Shown here in pieces: positions 1-11,346 of a stretch of 64,000 nucleotides of DNA. Source of the stretch: Pseudophaeomoniella oleicola. Lineage: Eukaryota; Ascomycota; Eurotiomycetes; Phaeomoniellales; Phaeomoniellaceae. The position numbers and the translations under genes were made by a program. The notes under the pieces were generated by a model. It ran no database searches, was not told where the DNA came from, and saw nothing but the letters and a program-made list of their open reading frames with translations. Location: contig QWDQ01000009.1 of assembly GCA_003868215.1 (NCBI GenBank), forward strand, positions 372,001 to 436,000. Direction: 5' to 3'. Numbering within the stretch: the first letter of the stretch is position 1; the number at the start of each line of letters is the position of its first letter.

Positions 1-1068
1 TCAATTCCATCGAAGCAGTAACTTTCAGGTCAGATGAAGCATGCGCAGTGTCGCTGTCTTTATCTTGCAACATAAAATCCATATCGGGTCCTTCACAGGC
101 AGTTTCTGGCCATCGACCTTTCCGACAGAGATAAAACATCGGTTTGCAACATGATGAACTCAGTTCTGCCACACTGTGATCTACTCGTTGCAGGTAACCA
201 ACTGCAATTCGATGTCGACATTATCTCCCGGACTTTTCAATACGACATTGGATGCCTTTTGTACTCTAGCCGAATGTGGCTCTGATCCATTTCGGTAAAT
301 CAAGCAACCTTATCGCTTGGCAAAGGCCGACGCGATATAAGCGAGACCCTGACTATTCAAGCCACGGTGGAACGTCGTTTTGAAGCCATCTTGGAGAATT
401 GAAAGGGCACGAGGCGGAGGACGATGAATCGCACAGCTTTCATTCTATGAGTAGACGTCGCGGCTAAGGCAAGTCTGTAACATCTACGTTTGTTTACCTT
501 GCGTATCTACCAGGTATCTAGGCATGTATTTCCGGTTGTTATGTCAAAGCACATCCAATTTTTATACTGTAAATAGCAAGTACGAGACGAACACTGCGTG
601 ATCTTGAGTAATTACCGCTGATCGATCGCGTGGAGACGGTTATTAGATCATAACCGAAAGTCCCTTGAGGATCGCCCCACGTACGGTAAATATCTCGCCG
701 TAATGATGGTTCGCGGGGGAGCAAAGTAATGCTCGACGTCATCAATATGATATTGAATTCTGGAACGTTTTAAAGCACCTTCAAATAGGCCAATTTCACT
801 CTTCTCAACAACACCTTTAAACATCTTACATTGAGAAGCAGTCAGAGAGTCCTTCTACACAGAAAATACCAGGAAAGGTAAGCATATTTTCCCTTGAGAT
901 TGATCACGGAAACACCGTACTCCACATTTGCACGCACAATGTACCTATTGGGGCTGCATGGTATTGTTTCCAGACACAGTTTGCAGATGCTCTACAGTTT
1001 TCATTGATGCTCCTCCAATATCCATAGAGGCTCACAATATCTTGCAGGAAACCAAAAACCTTCATACA
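1..1068. other. Non-coding upstream region of the BLI-3 gene
   Basis: I see no convincing gene here on either strand; open frames are short and unlike known proteins. The right end is probably promoter and 5' UTR of the BLI-3 gene. A strong donor (GGTAAGC, about 877) and a strong acceptor (TTGCAG ending at 1047) would make a roughly 170-nt 5' UTR intron just ahead of the start codon; that intron is inferred only. Confidence 0.5.
620..628. promoter_or_regulatory. Possible light-responsive GATCGA-type element
   Basis: The sequence GATCGATCG lies about 440 bases ahead of the BLI-3 start codon. White-collar-type GATA factors bind GATC/CGAT-type repeats upstream of blue-light genes in Neurospora, and BLI-3 family genes are classically light-induced. 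A 6-base match is expected by chance about every 2 kb, so this is only a candidate. Confidence 0.2.
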
Positions 1069-1751
1069 ATGTCCTCCGCAGAGTTCAGCAATACTTCAGT
1101 CCCTGGCGACAAGCCAGCAGACCCATACACGCTCAAGAACAAAGAAGACCCATCGCTTGAGCAGAAGATTGAAGACTTCAGCTTCTTCGTCTCGGCAAAC
1201 AAGTTCTGCATGCTGACCACGAGGACTGCAGACGGGCTTCTGGTCTCGCGGGCCATGGCTCTAGCGGCAAAGGTATTATGGACTCAGTCTCCCTCTGGGA
1301 CATGTTAAGCTGACCACTTTCACAGGAATCGGGTGGTGTTGACTTGCTGTTCCACACAAACACCGAGTCAGGCAAGACTGACGACCTCGAAGCACACTCT
1401 GACGTCAACATCGCTTTCCTCAACGGCACAGGCGAATGGGCATCTATCTCGGGAACAGCCAAGATCGTGACTGACCGTGAAACCATCAAGAAATACTATT
1501 CACCGGCTTTGAAAGCCTGGGTTGGTGACCTTGGTGATGGCACACATGATGGCGGCCCAGACGACCCACGTATTGGTATCATCAAAGTCGAGGCAAAGAC
1601 CATTCAATATGCTGTCTCCAGAGGGAATTTCGTTAGCAGAGGTGCGGACTTGGTCAAGGGAGCTCTTACTGGGGAGGCACCTGCTGTGAACAAGCTCAGA
1701 GAGATCTCTCAGAGCGAGGTTCAGCAATACAGGGCGACTGCAAAGGCATAA
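1069..1751 (+). CDS. bli-3: BLI-3-like FMN-binding split-barrel protein
   Basis: Two exons, 1069-1272 and 1326-1751, encode about 209 residues. The 53-nt intron has GT-AG ends and a GCTGAC branch site, and removing it joins AAK to ESGGVDLLF in frame. The protein belongs to the pyridoxamine 5'-phosphate oxidase/general stress protein 26-like split beta-barrel group, recognised by the segment FCMLTTRTADGLLVSRAMA and the later WASISGTAKIVTDRE, which are typical of the fungal blue-light-inducible BLI-3 family. Members of this fold usually bind FMN or a related flavin; the exact substrate of BLI-3 is not known to me. The ATG at 1069 was chosen because family members begin close to this point and the reading frame upstream looks non-coding. 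No targeting signal is obvious, so a cytosolic location is likely. Regulation by light is inferred from the family only. Confidence 0.9.
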
Positions 1752-2130
1752 ACGGTCGATATTACTCCAGGACGGGGGATTTTGAAGTTGCGAAGCTAAA
1801 AAGAATATCCATGCGCAAATTGCAATGGCGGGTAGTCCATATCCAGAGATCATGAAGGATGAAAAAGGATTCACTGTAATATTATTATCTCACCATCTCG
1901 GTTCTCGTCTCAAAATCAAAAATGAACCCTGTTCTTCATGATCAACAGCATCAATCAGGCATAATACTGCTATGTCATGAGAAACCGGTCCTTTGCTTTG
2001 TAGGTCGTGTTGAGCTTTGTCGACCATGTGCGTAGGAACAAAGATGGTGACGAAGCAAAGGCCTTAAAAACATTTACTGCCGGCGGCCAACATAAAAACT
2101 CTTGTTTGGTTATGAACGCCTACCAAGGCC
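1752..2130. other. Convergent intergenic region, BLI-3 / DPH5
   Basis: This spacer holds the 3' ends of two convergent genes. It is moderately AT-rich with several short A/T runs that could serve in 3' end formation. I see no gene in it. Confidence 0.5.
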
Positions 2131-3121
2131 TTACTGTGTCTTCCCATAGTACTTGTTGTAACTCGCATCGAACGTCTTCTCGTCCACCGCAAACACCTTG
2201 ATGTAATCCCTTTCCAGCTCGTGCGTCCTCCTCCCCAGTAGCACCAGACTATGCAGCGGCGGACCCATGTCGACCTCTGCCAATTCTTTCAGGGTGCCGA
2301 CCACGATTTTCTGTTCCTTGGACCCCACCCTTGCGACGCCTACTGCGAGGCTGTCTTCGGCGTAGACGCCTTCTGCTCTGATTTCTTCGGTTTCCAACAT
2401 CTGCGACGCGCACTGTGCGACGGTCATGTACCGGGGGGGTTCGTATATCTTGCGTCCTCTTGCCATGTTTTCCAGCGACTGTTCCTTGACCTTGATGTCC
2501 AAGAGAACCAGCGTGTGGAGGCCGATAGAGGCGTTCTCTTTGACACGATCGTAGAATGAAGAGGGTTTCCAGGTTTCCGTGAAGAATACCATGGATACCG
2601 TTTGGCCGAAGTTGTAGAGCTGCAGACCTGTTGTGCCGACAGCGGAAAGAATGGAGGCATTGGGAACAGCTTGAATGGGAATCGAGAGCTCACGAGCGCG
2701 GAGCACGAGGTCGCTGTGCGTTGTTGCTCTGCAGGAAAGATGTTAGGATGGTACGATTGTGCTTCAGGAACAGTCATATCTATGCGCACCCGAATGGATC
2801 TCCTACGACGAGGAAAGCGATGTCCTTTGTGTCTGCTTCGTGGAGGATAGCATCACTGTCTGACTCGACCATCTCACGGTCGGCTACTATTACTGGACGG
2901 CCATAGAAAGCTTCCTACTGTAGTAAGAATGCCATTGTCAAAACTCGTGTTGTAACGATCAAGGCGCGCACTGGGATACAACTCACTAGTTTTGCTGTAT
3001 CGACAAGCAAGATACTGGTGTAAGCTTCGAGATAAACCCTCTCAGCCTTCTTGACGATTTCGAGACCCCTGACGGTGATGTCGGTCTCATCGGCCAAACC
3101 AAGACCTACCAGATATAACAT
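2131..3121 (-). CDS. DPH5: Diphthine methyl ester synthase
   Basis: Three exons (3121-2987, 2914-2790, 2728-2131, minus strand) encode about 285 residues, the usual size for Dph5. The enzyme uses S-adenosylmethionine to methylate the diphthamide precursor on the conserved histidine of translation elongation factor 2. The start MLYLVGLGL, the segment [20 protein letters not shown], the SAM-binding-loop region with [18 protein letters not shown] (split across intron 2), and [16 protein letters not shown] are nearly identical to the yeast protein. The first ATG fitting the family is at 3121. Intron 1 (72 nt) has two possible adjacent acceptors; only the one leading into EAFYGRP avoids a stop. 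Intron 2 (61 nt) uses a slightly unusual GTGCGC donor. It is divergently arranged with SPT3, from which it is separated by about 490 bases. Expected in the cytosol. Confidence 0.96.
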
Positions 3122-3610
3122 CTTGCCCTGCCCCAATCCAGGATCCAATGTCACTGAGTTAGACCTCAGGAAGTGGTGATAAGTCTCCTATCAGAAAATT
3201 GTCCCGCATTTGATCTTTTTTATTTGCGACGGAGAATCGCTATCGAAGCATGCTTGGCATAGGAAACGCGCTTGTCCGAAATGGGATGGAGCTTTTTGAC
3301 ATCATTTCATCAAGTACAAAGGGTATCTACCTGACGTCTACTTCCTCATTTCAATATCATTGTAATGCATATTGGTTGCCCGCTTTCTTTCACCTTTAAT
3401 CGTCATCAGGCTTCGCCATCTGAGGTCATCCATTCCTTATATCCCGCCTCGAATCAATAGCGTAGTATCTCTCCCTCACGCCTTGTTTTACCAACCGCCG
3501 TCCACGAATTCCACAATATACAGGGTCTCCTGTCCCGGAAGTTGACCCGTGATTGTGCCCACTCGCATTTACAATTAGCGAACGCGAGGAAGTGAGCTCA
3601 GCAGATCATT
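3122..3610. promoter_or_regulatory. Shared divergent promoter region, DPH5 / SPT3
   Basis: About 490 bases lie between two divergent start codons and must contain both promoters and 5' leaders. Pyrimidine-rich stretches near 3370-3400 and 3460-3500 are typical of fungal promoter and leader sequence. No specific factor site is asserted. Confidence 0.6.
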
Positions 3611-5084
3611 ATGGCAGCAGAGAGACAATGGAAATACCGGCAGGAGATACAGCAGGTACGTCTATCATTCATCTCTTCTCCACGTACCTGTTCCCGTTTC
3701 CTTCGAGAACTTCGAGAACGAGGCGTTTCTCAACTAGATGGAAGAACTCCGAAGTTGGCATTCAAGATGCTCTTTATTGGCTTGGTTGTGGTACACAAGG
3801 CCGCCGCTTGATGTCAAACCCTCATTGGCTCTTTCTGCCGGTGGTTGTACATAGCTGTGTTCTGGTTTCTCCGCTTATTCTTGTCGTCGCTACTCATCCT
3901 CTATAAGCCACCATATGCTCTAAAGGATGATGGCTCGTACGAAGAGATCTCCAACAAACGGCGCGGTCGTGGTCAAGAAAGGGCTGAAGAACGCTTTCAC
4001 TGACGTAACTCGGCAGATGATGTTTGTCTCCGGAGAGACAGCAGAAGCCTCTGTAGAAACAACTGGCATGATTGAAGACATCGTTCGGCAGCAGGTGATC
4101 GAAATGGTAAATCCCGAATTCTTCAAGAGGCTCCTGGACTTGCATCGAGTTGCTAACGGTCGTTTCCAGCTGCAGCAAGCCACTGCCCTTGCAGGTCGTC
4201 GTGGTGTGCGATCAATCTCAACAGCTGACCTCATATTCATCATCCGCCATGACAAGCCCAAAGTATCTAGACTGCGAACCTTCTTGTCATGGAAAGATGT
4301 CCGCAAGAATGTCAAAGACTCGGATGATAAGGGCGGTGACGCTGTCGACGCAGATTTCGGTGATGATGTAGGTGTTCTTCCTCGTGCAACCATCTTGATC
4401 TATACATCTACAACTGGAATCGTGGCTGATCCTCTTGTATAGGCATTACCAGCAGCAAACCCAGCAGAACCGACCAAGAAGGCAGGCCCAGCCGGTAAAA
4501 AGGCAAGAGTCGGTCTTCCTTGGGATGTGTCCTCTTTCTACAGTGAACAAGTTCCTGAACGGGACGACGAGGAAGATAATGAAGAGGAAGAAGAACAAAA
4601 TTACGCTAATCTTCAACGACTCGCCTCTGCTGACGAACGTACCAAAAATATGACCAGAGAAGAGTACGTGGTTTGGTCTGATTGTCGTCAGGCATCATTC
4701 ACATGGCGTAAAGGAAAACGGTTTAGAGAATGGGCTGGATTTGGAGTTGTTACAGACTCGAAACCAAATGATGATATCGTCGATATACTGGGATTTCTTA
4801 CTTTCGAAATCGTTCAAACGCTTACGGAAGAAGCCTTGAAGGTCAAGGCTGCGGAGGATCTTTACAATCAAAGGACCGCGACCGCCAATGCCGCATCTGG
4901 TGATAACAGTAAGAAGAGAAAGAGAGAGCAGAGCAGTCTTTTCCAGATGCCAGAGGAAGGCAGGACGCCTGTTGAGTCGAGACACATCAGAGAAGCCTTT
5001 AGGAGGCTACAAGCTATACCGAAGAAGTCTACCGCAATGAGGAAGGGATTCGCGGGTTTGAGGACTCCGTTAAGGTTGATCTGA
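3611..5084 (+). CDS. SPT3: SAGA complex subunit Spt3
   Basis: Four exons (3611-3655, 4017-4106, 4170-4367, 4443-5084) encode about 324 residues. Spt3 is the SAGA co-activator subunit that helps deliver TBP to promoters and carries histone-fold domains related to TAF13 and TAF11. The N-terminal fold is recognised by KYRQEIQQ joined to [16 protein letters not shown] and by [19 protein letters not shown]; the C-terminal part has [21 protein letters not shown] and the [20 protein letters not shown] segment, both strongly conserved. An acidic, Glu-rich linker separates the halves. The first coding exon is only 15 codons, followed by a 361-nt intron that is much longer than others in the window; the join [15 protein letters not shown] matches yeast exactly. 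Intron 2 contains a consensus TGCTAAC branch site. Nuclear location expected. Confidence 0.96.
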
Positions 5085-5697
5085 CGGCGATGCCGTTATA
5101 GTCTCTTGAAAGCTCCCCTGAAACTTCAAGTGGCTTTTTTGATCTGTCGTTGTATAATTTAGCATGGTGTTTGGAAGGCTTGTCGGAGGCTACTGCATGA
5201 CATGCTATCGTTGGTTTGGATTATGTACATCGGAGTTGTTTGAGGTTATGAGTAAGATATCTGAGTATCTTTCGATGAACGAACTCGAGCTTGGGATGAG
5301 AAAGTTGTCGTAGGTCGGCCGTATCCCCACAAAAGTGGTGTCCGGCTTTGTACTACGGTAGTAGCTCTTGTAATACACTTACCTCCCTTCCAAACGTTGC
5401 ACCATTCCCAGCAGCGTGTGTACGCGATCGAGCCTTTTCCCATCGAGCGGGTGTATGGCCTGTATTCCATCTTATTGCATTTCGTCCCGAAAATTGTGGA
5501 TGGGCATCGTCTCAGCTCCAGCCAACGAGGTAAAATCAGTTAATTAGCACCTTGGGAAAAAAGTTAGAAGCATGGTCTTACGGGTCCAGCGTCAAATCAT
5601 CGCTCAGCAGTTGTTGTGCCTATGATATACCAATCCCATAGCGAACAAGAGAGAGTAGAGCGGTCATCGAGCCAGAAATTCAGACTGTTCGCGTCCT
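5085..5697. other. Intergenic region, SPT3 / zinc-cluster regulator
   Basis: This holds the SPT3 3' end and the promoter of the next gene. It includes a short near-palindrome around 5351-5363 (TACTACGGTAGTA) of the type dispersed through this window. No gene is visible. Confidence 0.5.
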
Positions 5698-8032
5698 ATG
5701 GCTGACCAGTCACCACGAAGCTCTGAATCGCCCAAACAAGCGGCATGTCTGAGCTGCAGGAAGAGCAAGATGAAGTGTATTCGTAGAGACGGGGAGCTGG
5801 CGTGCAAAAAGTGCCTGCAGAGAGGATCAGAGTGTGTTGTTCCTGAGTATCATATCGGCAGGCATAAGGGTACAAAGAAGTGTGTACGGAGACAATCCGT
5901 TTTTGAGGGGTGATGGTGTCCTAATTAACGTGTGGCAGTAAACGGTCCGGGCTGGAGAAAGCTGTCCATCAGATCGAACAGGCGCTTCTTAGCTCGAAGA
6001 CACCTGAAATGCAAGGACAGCAGTCCTCGTTATCGAGACTTGAAGAATTACTGAACGCGGCTCAAAGTGCGTCGTCCCCTCGACATCATGATCATTCGGC
6101 TACAAGCGATCTTATGCCTGCGGCCGTTGTTCGAGGGGACTGCCAACCTCCCACCGTGCGGTCGACTGTGTTTCAAAGTCACTCACATACCTTCAGCTCT
6201 AGTGGCGAAGTCCACCAGCACAGCCGGATGTTCGAGACGAGCAATCTGAGCGTTAACGACGCCGAAAACCCTCTGCAGCTTCTTGCCCAAACGTCGGAGC
6301 TCCTACCTCCACTACATCGATCAAACTCTTCTACAGCCGCCTCTAGGCCAGATGTTTCCTATATTACTAGGTCGGGAGCACCAGCGTACCCGCAGACGTT
6401 CTTTAGTCGCTTTGAAGCTCGGTTGGACAATGAGCCAGAACTTGATCCCATAGAATTGGGCCTGGTCACGCTTACAGAAGCAGAAATGCTATTTTCCTTG
6501 TCTGTCTACGTCCTGTGCTCGCTGAAGTTGACTGACTGTATTGTCACAGTTTCTACGAAAACTTGGCCCATACCCGATGGGGCCTCGACCCGGTAATCCA
6601 TACAACCGCTTTCATCCGGAAGACATCAAACCTTCTATTCACTTCAGTTCTCGCTGCGTCGTGTCTATTTCTTCCTTCGACGGCCGCCATGTCGAAGAGA
6701 TTGTCGGCACATTGTCAAGAGCTTGTGCTTCATGTTATCAAAGGACGGAAACGATCTGTGGAGATTGTCTTAGGCTTCATGATCGGTATTCCATGGATGT
6801 CATTTGGCGAGCATTGGGCAGATGATCAAACGTCGTTTTACTTATCTGTCGCTATCAGCATTGCTCTGGATCTCTCTCTGAACAAGATAGTAGCAGGTGT
6901 TCCTGGCAGTGTCGGCGATGCGAAGACTCCACGCGCTGATTGCATTGATGCACGACGAGCACTTGACATGGATGGATATCCTGACGTTGAGACGACATCT
7001 TCTTTTGGGCGCAGACTCTTACGACGAAGAGAGCGCTCATGGTTAGCATTATTCGTCCTTGAACGGGGTGTCTGTCTTGCACGTGGTCGGAGCTATACCT
7101 TACCAATTTCACCTCTCATTGAGCGATGCGACGATTGGCACATTAGTGATATTGCCGACAATTGGGATGGCAATATCACCTCAATTGCAGTCCTTCGAAG
7201 GGGTCTTGCGATTCTTATAGAGCGGATACGGCGAGCCTGCGACAGCCATGAAGGTGCAGGCGCAACAGGTACAGCCGTTGTTGAAGTGATCCAACGGGAC
7301 ATTGATGGCTTCTTCGACGACTGGTTCAAAACTTGGCCTATCCAGCTATCCGAGAAGCAGCAGTTGCCCCCGTACGTCGAGATTTTGGTATCGCATACTC
7401 GGCTGTCTACTTATAGCAGTGTCATCAATCATCCGACTGCCCCGGTCAATGTAAAACACTTCTTTCGGGCAGCTGGACTGTCCGCTGCACTGAACGTCAT
7501 GCGAGCTGCCGTCCAAGGAGAAGCGCGTCTCATATCCATGCCGAATAACACAGCTATTATGATATCATTCGCCGCATGCTTCGCTCTGCGGCTGAGTTTG
7601 AGTACCATGGGTGATGAAGGTCATTTTCCACTTGCTCCAAGTGTACGGACCTTGATCGAAGAGACGGCCGACGCCCTTGAACGAATCGGCAGTACACCGA
7701 CACACAGGAAGGGGGCTTCCGCAATTTTTGCAAGCCAGTTACGCAGAATCATCCAGGCCAAAGCTGTAGCAGCTGATTCCAGTGGAAGCAACGCAGCGTG
7801 TGGAGCAACGGCCCAGACACCGTCAACGAATCCCCAGCAACCGCATCCACCAGCCAACCATTTGACATCGTCGCGTGAAATCTATCCCAACCGACCTGTT
7901 GCATTTTCTGGTATGTCTAACAACCAGATCATAGAGACGGTCAACAACGCCGATCTAGGGTTCGGAGACTCTTGGCTTGACTTCCATTTCGACGACGCCG
8001 CTGATCTTAATTGGCTGGAGTTCGAGACATGA
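5698..8032 (+). CDS. Zn2Cys6 transcription factor with fungal MHR domain
   Basis: Three exons (5698-5879, 5939-6499, 6550-8032) encode about 741 residues. The N-terminus carries a complete binuclear zinc cluster with cysteines near residues 17, 20, 27, 36, 39 and 46, followed by a basic linker (GRHKGTKNKRSG) and a helical segment that probably gives the dimerisation coiled coil. The long C-terminal part has features of the fungal transcription factor middle homology region, for example WMSFGEHWADDQ, RRLLRRRERSWLALFVLERG and the ISPLIERCDDW segment. The last residues are acidic and aromatic (DSWLDFHFDDAADLNWLEFE), typical of an activation domain. The introns of 59 and 50 nt have CTAAT and CTGAC branch sites. 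No target pathway can be named. It stands alone, with more than 1 kb before the CoA transferase gene downstream. Confidence 0.9.
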
Positions 8033-9280
8033 TTACCTATCCTTTGCATATTCATATAATGCCCCCCCGGGGCGAAGACTGAGCTGAAAATTCGCTAGCA
8101 GAGAGGAATGAGGGCTGTTTCATTTGACGGCGATGAAAGCAAAGTTACATCTGATCCTGGGCGGAAACAGCCGCAATATCGGCAATATGCCGCGGACCAG
8201 CGGAGGGTATCATGCTGTAGAAGTGCATACTATGCAGTACACTTGCATGTCCGTCGTGCCGCTTTCAAGTTGTCCGCATGATCCTTCGGCGTTCTTTCGG
8301 CGGTTGATCACTGGATCGCTGGAGTCGTGGAGGAGCATGGGGTTTCAGCACTAGGACCCCGGGGTCTGTTGCTGGGTGGGGGCCCACAGTACTCCATGAC
8401 ATACGGCGACGGTGGCGGCGAGCAAATAACGTTAATGGGTTGTACTACGGGTACAGCACACGTTCACAATGAGGCTCAAAAGCAAACCAAGCTAGTTTCG
8501 TCAGCACGGACGGACGATCTGATCGTGGTGTTCAACGCCTGAGGAATAAGTAGTGACAGTCGGATTTCTCGGGATTGGCCAGCTCGTATCACCTTGCAGT
8601 AGGACGTGATGGATATGCCGGCGAGTAAGCAGCTGGATATTTCTCATATCGTCGGTATTGATCTCTCTGGGGGTTAAAATGGGAAGCGACATGCAGTGGG
8701 TGCCGACAACGATGCCGATGAGCCGATTGATTGCATACCTATTACTATGGTACTTACCGTAGTACTATCTACTAAGGTACATAGTTAAGGGTAGGACGGA
8801 ATACTGTACTACGTATGTAGTAGTTCAAGAGGCATCGGCTGGCGACCTGATTACTACGTAGTACAAGTTGTGTTGCTGGTGGGGTGGGGAGAGCATGATA
8901 CTAATGGAACGTCATCCTGCGGGCAACATTTTCATTATTGGCGGGAAGGTGAGAGATGAACATGGCTGATGGGCCTAATTGGTGGGGAGGACAAAGGTCA
9001 TGGGGAGTGGCAGTTGCCACTGGAGAAGGACCACCTGAAATGCGTAAAGTAGGTCGTTCTAGGGACCCAAGTATGGAGAGAGATATGGACTATGTAATAA
9101 TTAATAGCTTCCTCTTAATTAATATCGTTGAGAGAGGATCCCTCTCGAGCTCTCCTCTCCAAATTCCCCTTCTTCCCCAATTAATTCCCACGAGAGACTA
9201 TTCCTTCCTTTCCTCTGGATATTTTATTTGGATCGGTTTACTTCTTTTTGATTTCGTGTTTAGAGGGACCATCAGGCATA
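8033..9280. other. Long intergenic region rich in GTAC/GTAG motifs
   Basis: No gene is supported across 1.25 kb. The middle part (about 8740-8870) is unusually dense in overlapping GTAC, TACTA and GTAGTA elements. The right end is a pyrimidine-rich promoter and leader for the CoA transferase gene, with repeated TCTCCTCTCC-like stretches near 9145-9215. Confidence 0.5.
8852..8863. repeat. Perfect 12-bp palindrome TACTACGTAGTA
   Basis: The palindrome sits in a cluster of related half-sites (GTACTACGTATGTAGTAG near 8808). Similar palindromes recur elsewhere in intergenic DNA of this window. Its role is unknown; it could be a regulatory half-site array or a dispersed repeat motif. Confidence 0.6.
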
Positions 9281-11045
9281 ATGGCTGCAGTCATCCGCGG
9301 GAGAGCCTTCTTGAGGGCCGAGGCTAAAACCGATTCCCTCAGGACTTTCACCACTGCGAAGTTAAGAATAGCCCAGCCCGCGGCAGCTGTGCGCCCACGA
9401 CTGCCATCAGCGCCATCACTGGGCAGCCGACTGTTCTCGCACTCAGCTTTGAGAGCTTCAACGAAACCACCTCAGGCAGATTCAAAAGCGCCAGTTGTAG
9501 ACCGAGCAGCATCTAAATTATATAAAGATGCAGATGAAGCAGTCAAGGACCTCCAACCCAACTCGACCATCTTCAGCGCCGGTTTCGGTCTCTGTGGAAC
9601 AGCTGGTAGGGACCTCTCTCAACACATCCAATGGGGCGTTATTAGGCTAACAGGAGCGTACAGAAACCATAATTCAAGCAATTGCCCGACGGAAAGAACT
9701 GACCGGTCTCACTGCTGTCTCTAATAATGCCGGTTCAGTCGGCGACGCTGGGTTGGCTATCCTGACCAAGACCGGCCAAGTAAAGAACTTAATCCTTTCC
9801 TACCTCGGTGCAAACAAGTCCCTCGAATCGAAATATTTGAGCGGCGAGATCTCCATTGAATTATGCCCCCAAGGTACACTCGCCGAACGAATTCGCAGTG
9901 GTGGTGCTGGCATTCCCGCTTTTTTCACACCCACCGGTGTCTCGACCTTCATCCAGACCGGTAACATTCCACGTCGTGTAGGCAAAGATGGCAAGGCGAT
10001 TGTGCCGGGCTCACCTCGCGAGACGCGGATCTTCGATAAGAAAATCTACAACCTTGAAACCGCTCTGACGGGCGACGTTGCCATCCTGCGGGCCCACAAA
10101 GTCGATGAAGCAGGAAACTGTCAATTCCGTTATACTACCAAAGCCTTCGGTGTGTTGATGGCAAAAGCTTCCAAATTATCCATCGTTGAGGCAGAGAACA
10201 TTGTCCCAGTAGGAGAGCTGGGTCCCCATGAAATCGATCTCCCAGGAATTTACATCGACCGTATTGTGCCAGCTACGGCAGACAAACACTTCGAAGTTGT
10301 CAAGACTCGACCAGCATCGGAAGATCCTAACACTCCGCCTCCGTCGCCTAAGTCCGACGCTGAGGCCCGCCGTATTCGCATTGCGAAACGTGCTGCTAAG
10401 GAACTTAAGCAGGGTTTCTATGTCAACCTTGGCGTTGGCATGCCGACTTTGGCTCCCAGTTACCTTCCCAAAGGTCAAACGGTCTGGATTCAGTCCGAGA
10501 ACGGTATTTTGGGAATGGGACCATACCCCACTGAGGAGGAACTCGACCCTGACTTGATTAATGCTGGCAAAGAAACGGTCACTCTTGTTCCCGGTGCTTC
10601 AGTGTTCGACTCCGCCGAATCCTTCGGTATGATCCGTGGTGGACACATTGATGTTTCCATCCTTGGAGCGCTCCAGGTTGGCGCGAACGGTGACCTAGCC
10701 AACTACATGATCCCCGGCAAGGTGTTCAAGGGCATGGGTGGAGCCATGGATCTAGTGTCTAACCCTGACGAAACCAAGATCGTCGTCTGTACAGATCACG
10801 TTGCCAAGGATGGATCTCCCAAGGTCGTCGAGAACGTTGCGCTCCCATTGACAGGTGCCAAGGTCGTCTCGACGATCATCACCGATCTCTGCGTTTTCCA
10901 AGTCGACCGAGAGAAGGGCGGCTTGACCTTGACCGAGCTTGCGCCTGGTGTGTCGGTCGAGGACGTCAAGCAGAAGACGGGTGCACCATTCAAGGTTGCC
11001 GACAATGTTAAGAATATGGAGGAAATCAGCGGCGATGAAGCATGA
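9281..11045 (+). CDS. Succinyl-CoA:3-ketoacid-CoA transferase, mitochondrial
   Basis: Two exons (9281-9605, 9664-11045) encode about 568 residues. The enzyme moves CoA from succinyl-CoA to acetoacetate or a similar acid, linking ketone body or acetate/propionate detoxification to the citric acid cycle. Both halves of the class I CoA transferase fold are present: the alpha part with FGLCGTA, VSNNAGSVGDAGLA and FFTPTGVST, and the beta part with KQGFYVNLGVGMPTL and the catalytic motif SENGILG. The glutamate in that motif, near residue 387, is the expected thioester-forming residue. The first 75 or so residues are rich in Arg, Ser and Ala with few acidic residues, fitting a mitochondrial presequence. 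The single 58-nt intron has a GCTAAC branch site. It lies tail-to-tail with the AhpD-like gene, about 300 bases away. Confidence 0.95.
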
Positions 11046-11346
11046 GTATAGTCGACAATGATCAATATTTAGAGAGAGAGAGAGAAATGTAACTTATTTC
11101 TGATTCATGGGACATAGGGTTCAAATTCTGGACAACAGCGATAGCATTATGTGTGTGTGTTTTTATCAGGATAGATAGAAGAAAGTGTATCGATTTGAAA
11201 TTCCGATGGACTTTGCAACACCAATGAGCGCTTTTCTATAGAACATGCTCTAAAGAGGGAGAACTAGGGATATGTATATGAAAGATGAGGGTTGAAAATA
11301 AACACAAGATATGATTATAATTGTCGGAGCTTTTCCATCATCATCA
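11046..11346. other. Convergent intergenic region with short simple repeats
   Basis: The spacer between two convergent genes contains a short AG run (about 11070-11087) and a GT run (about 11151-11161). No gene is visible. Confidence 0.5.
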
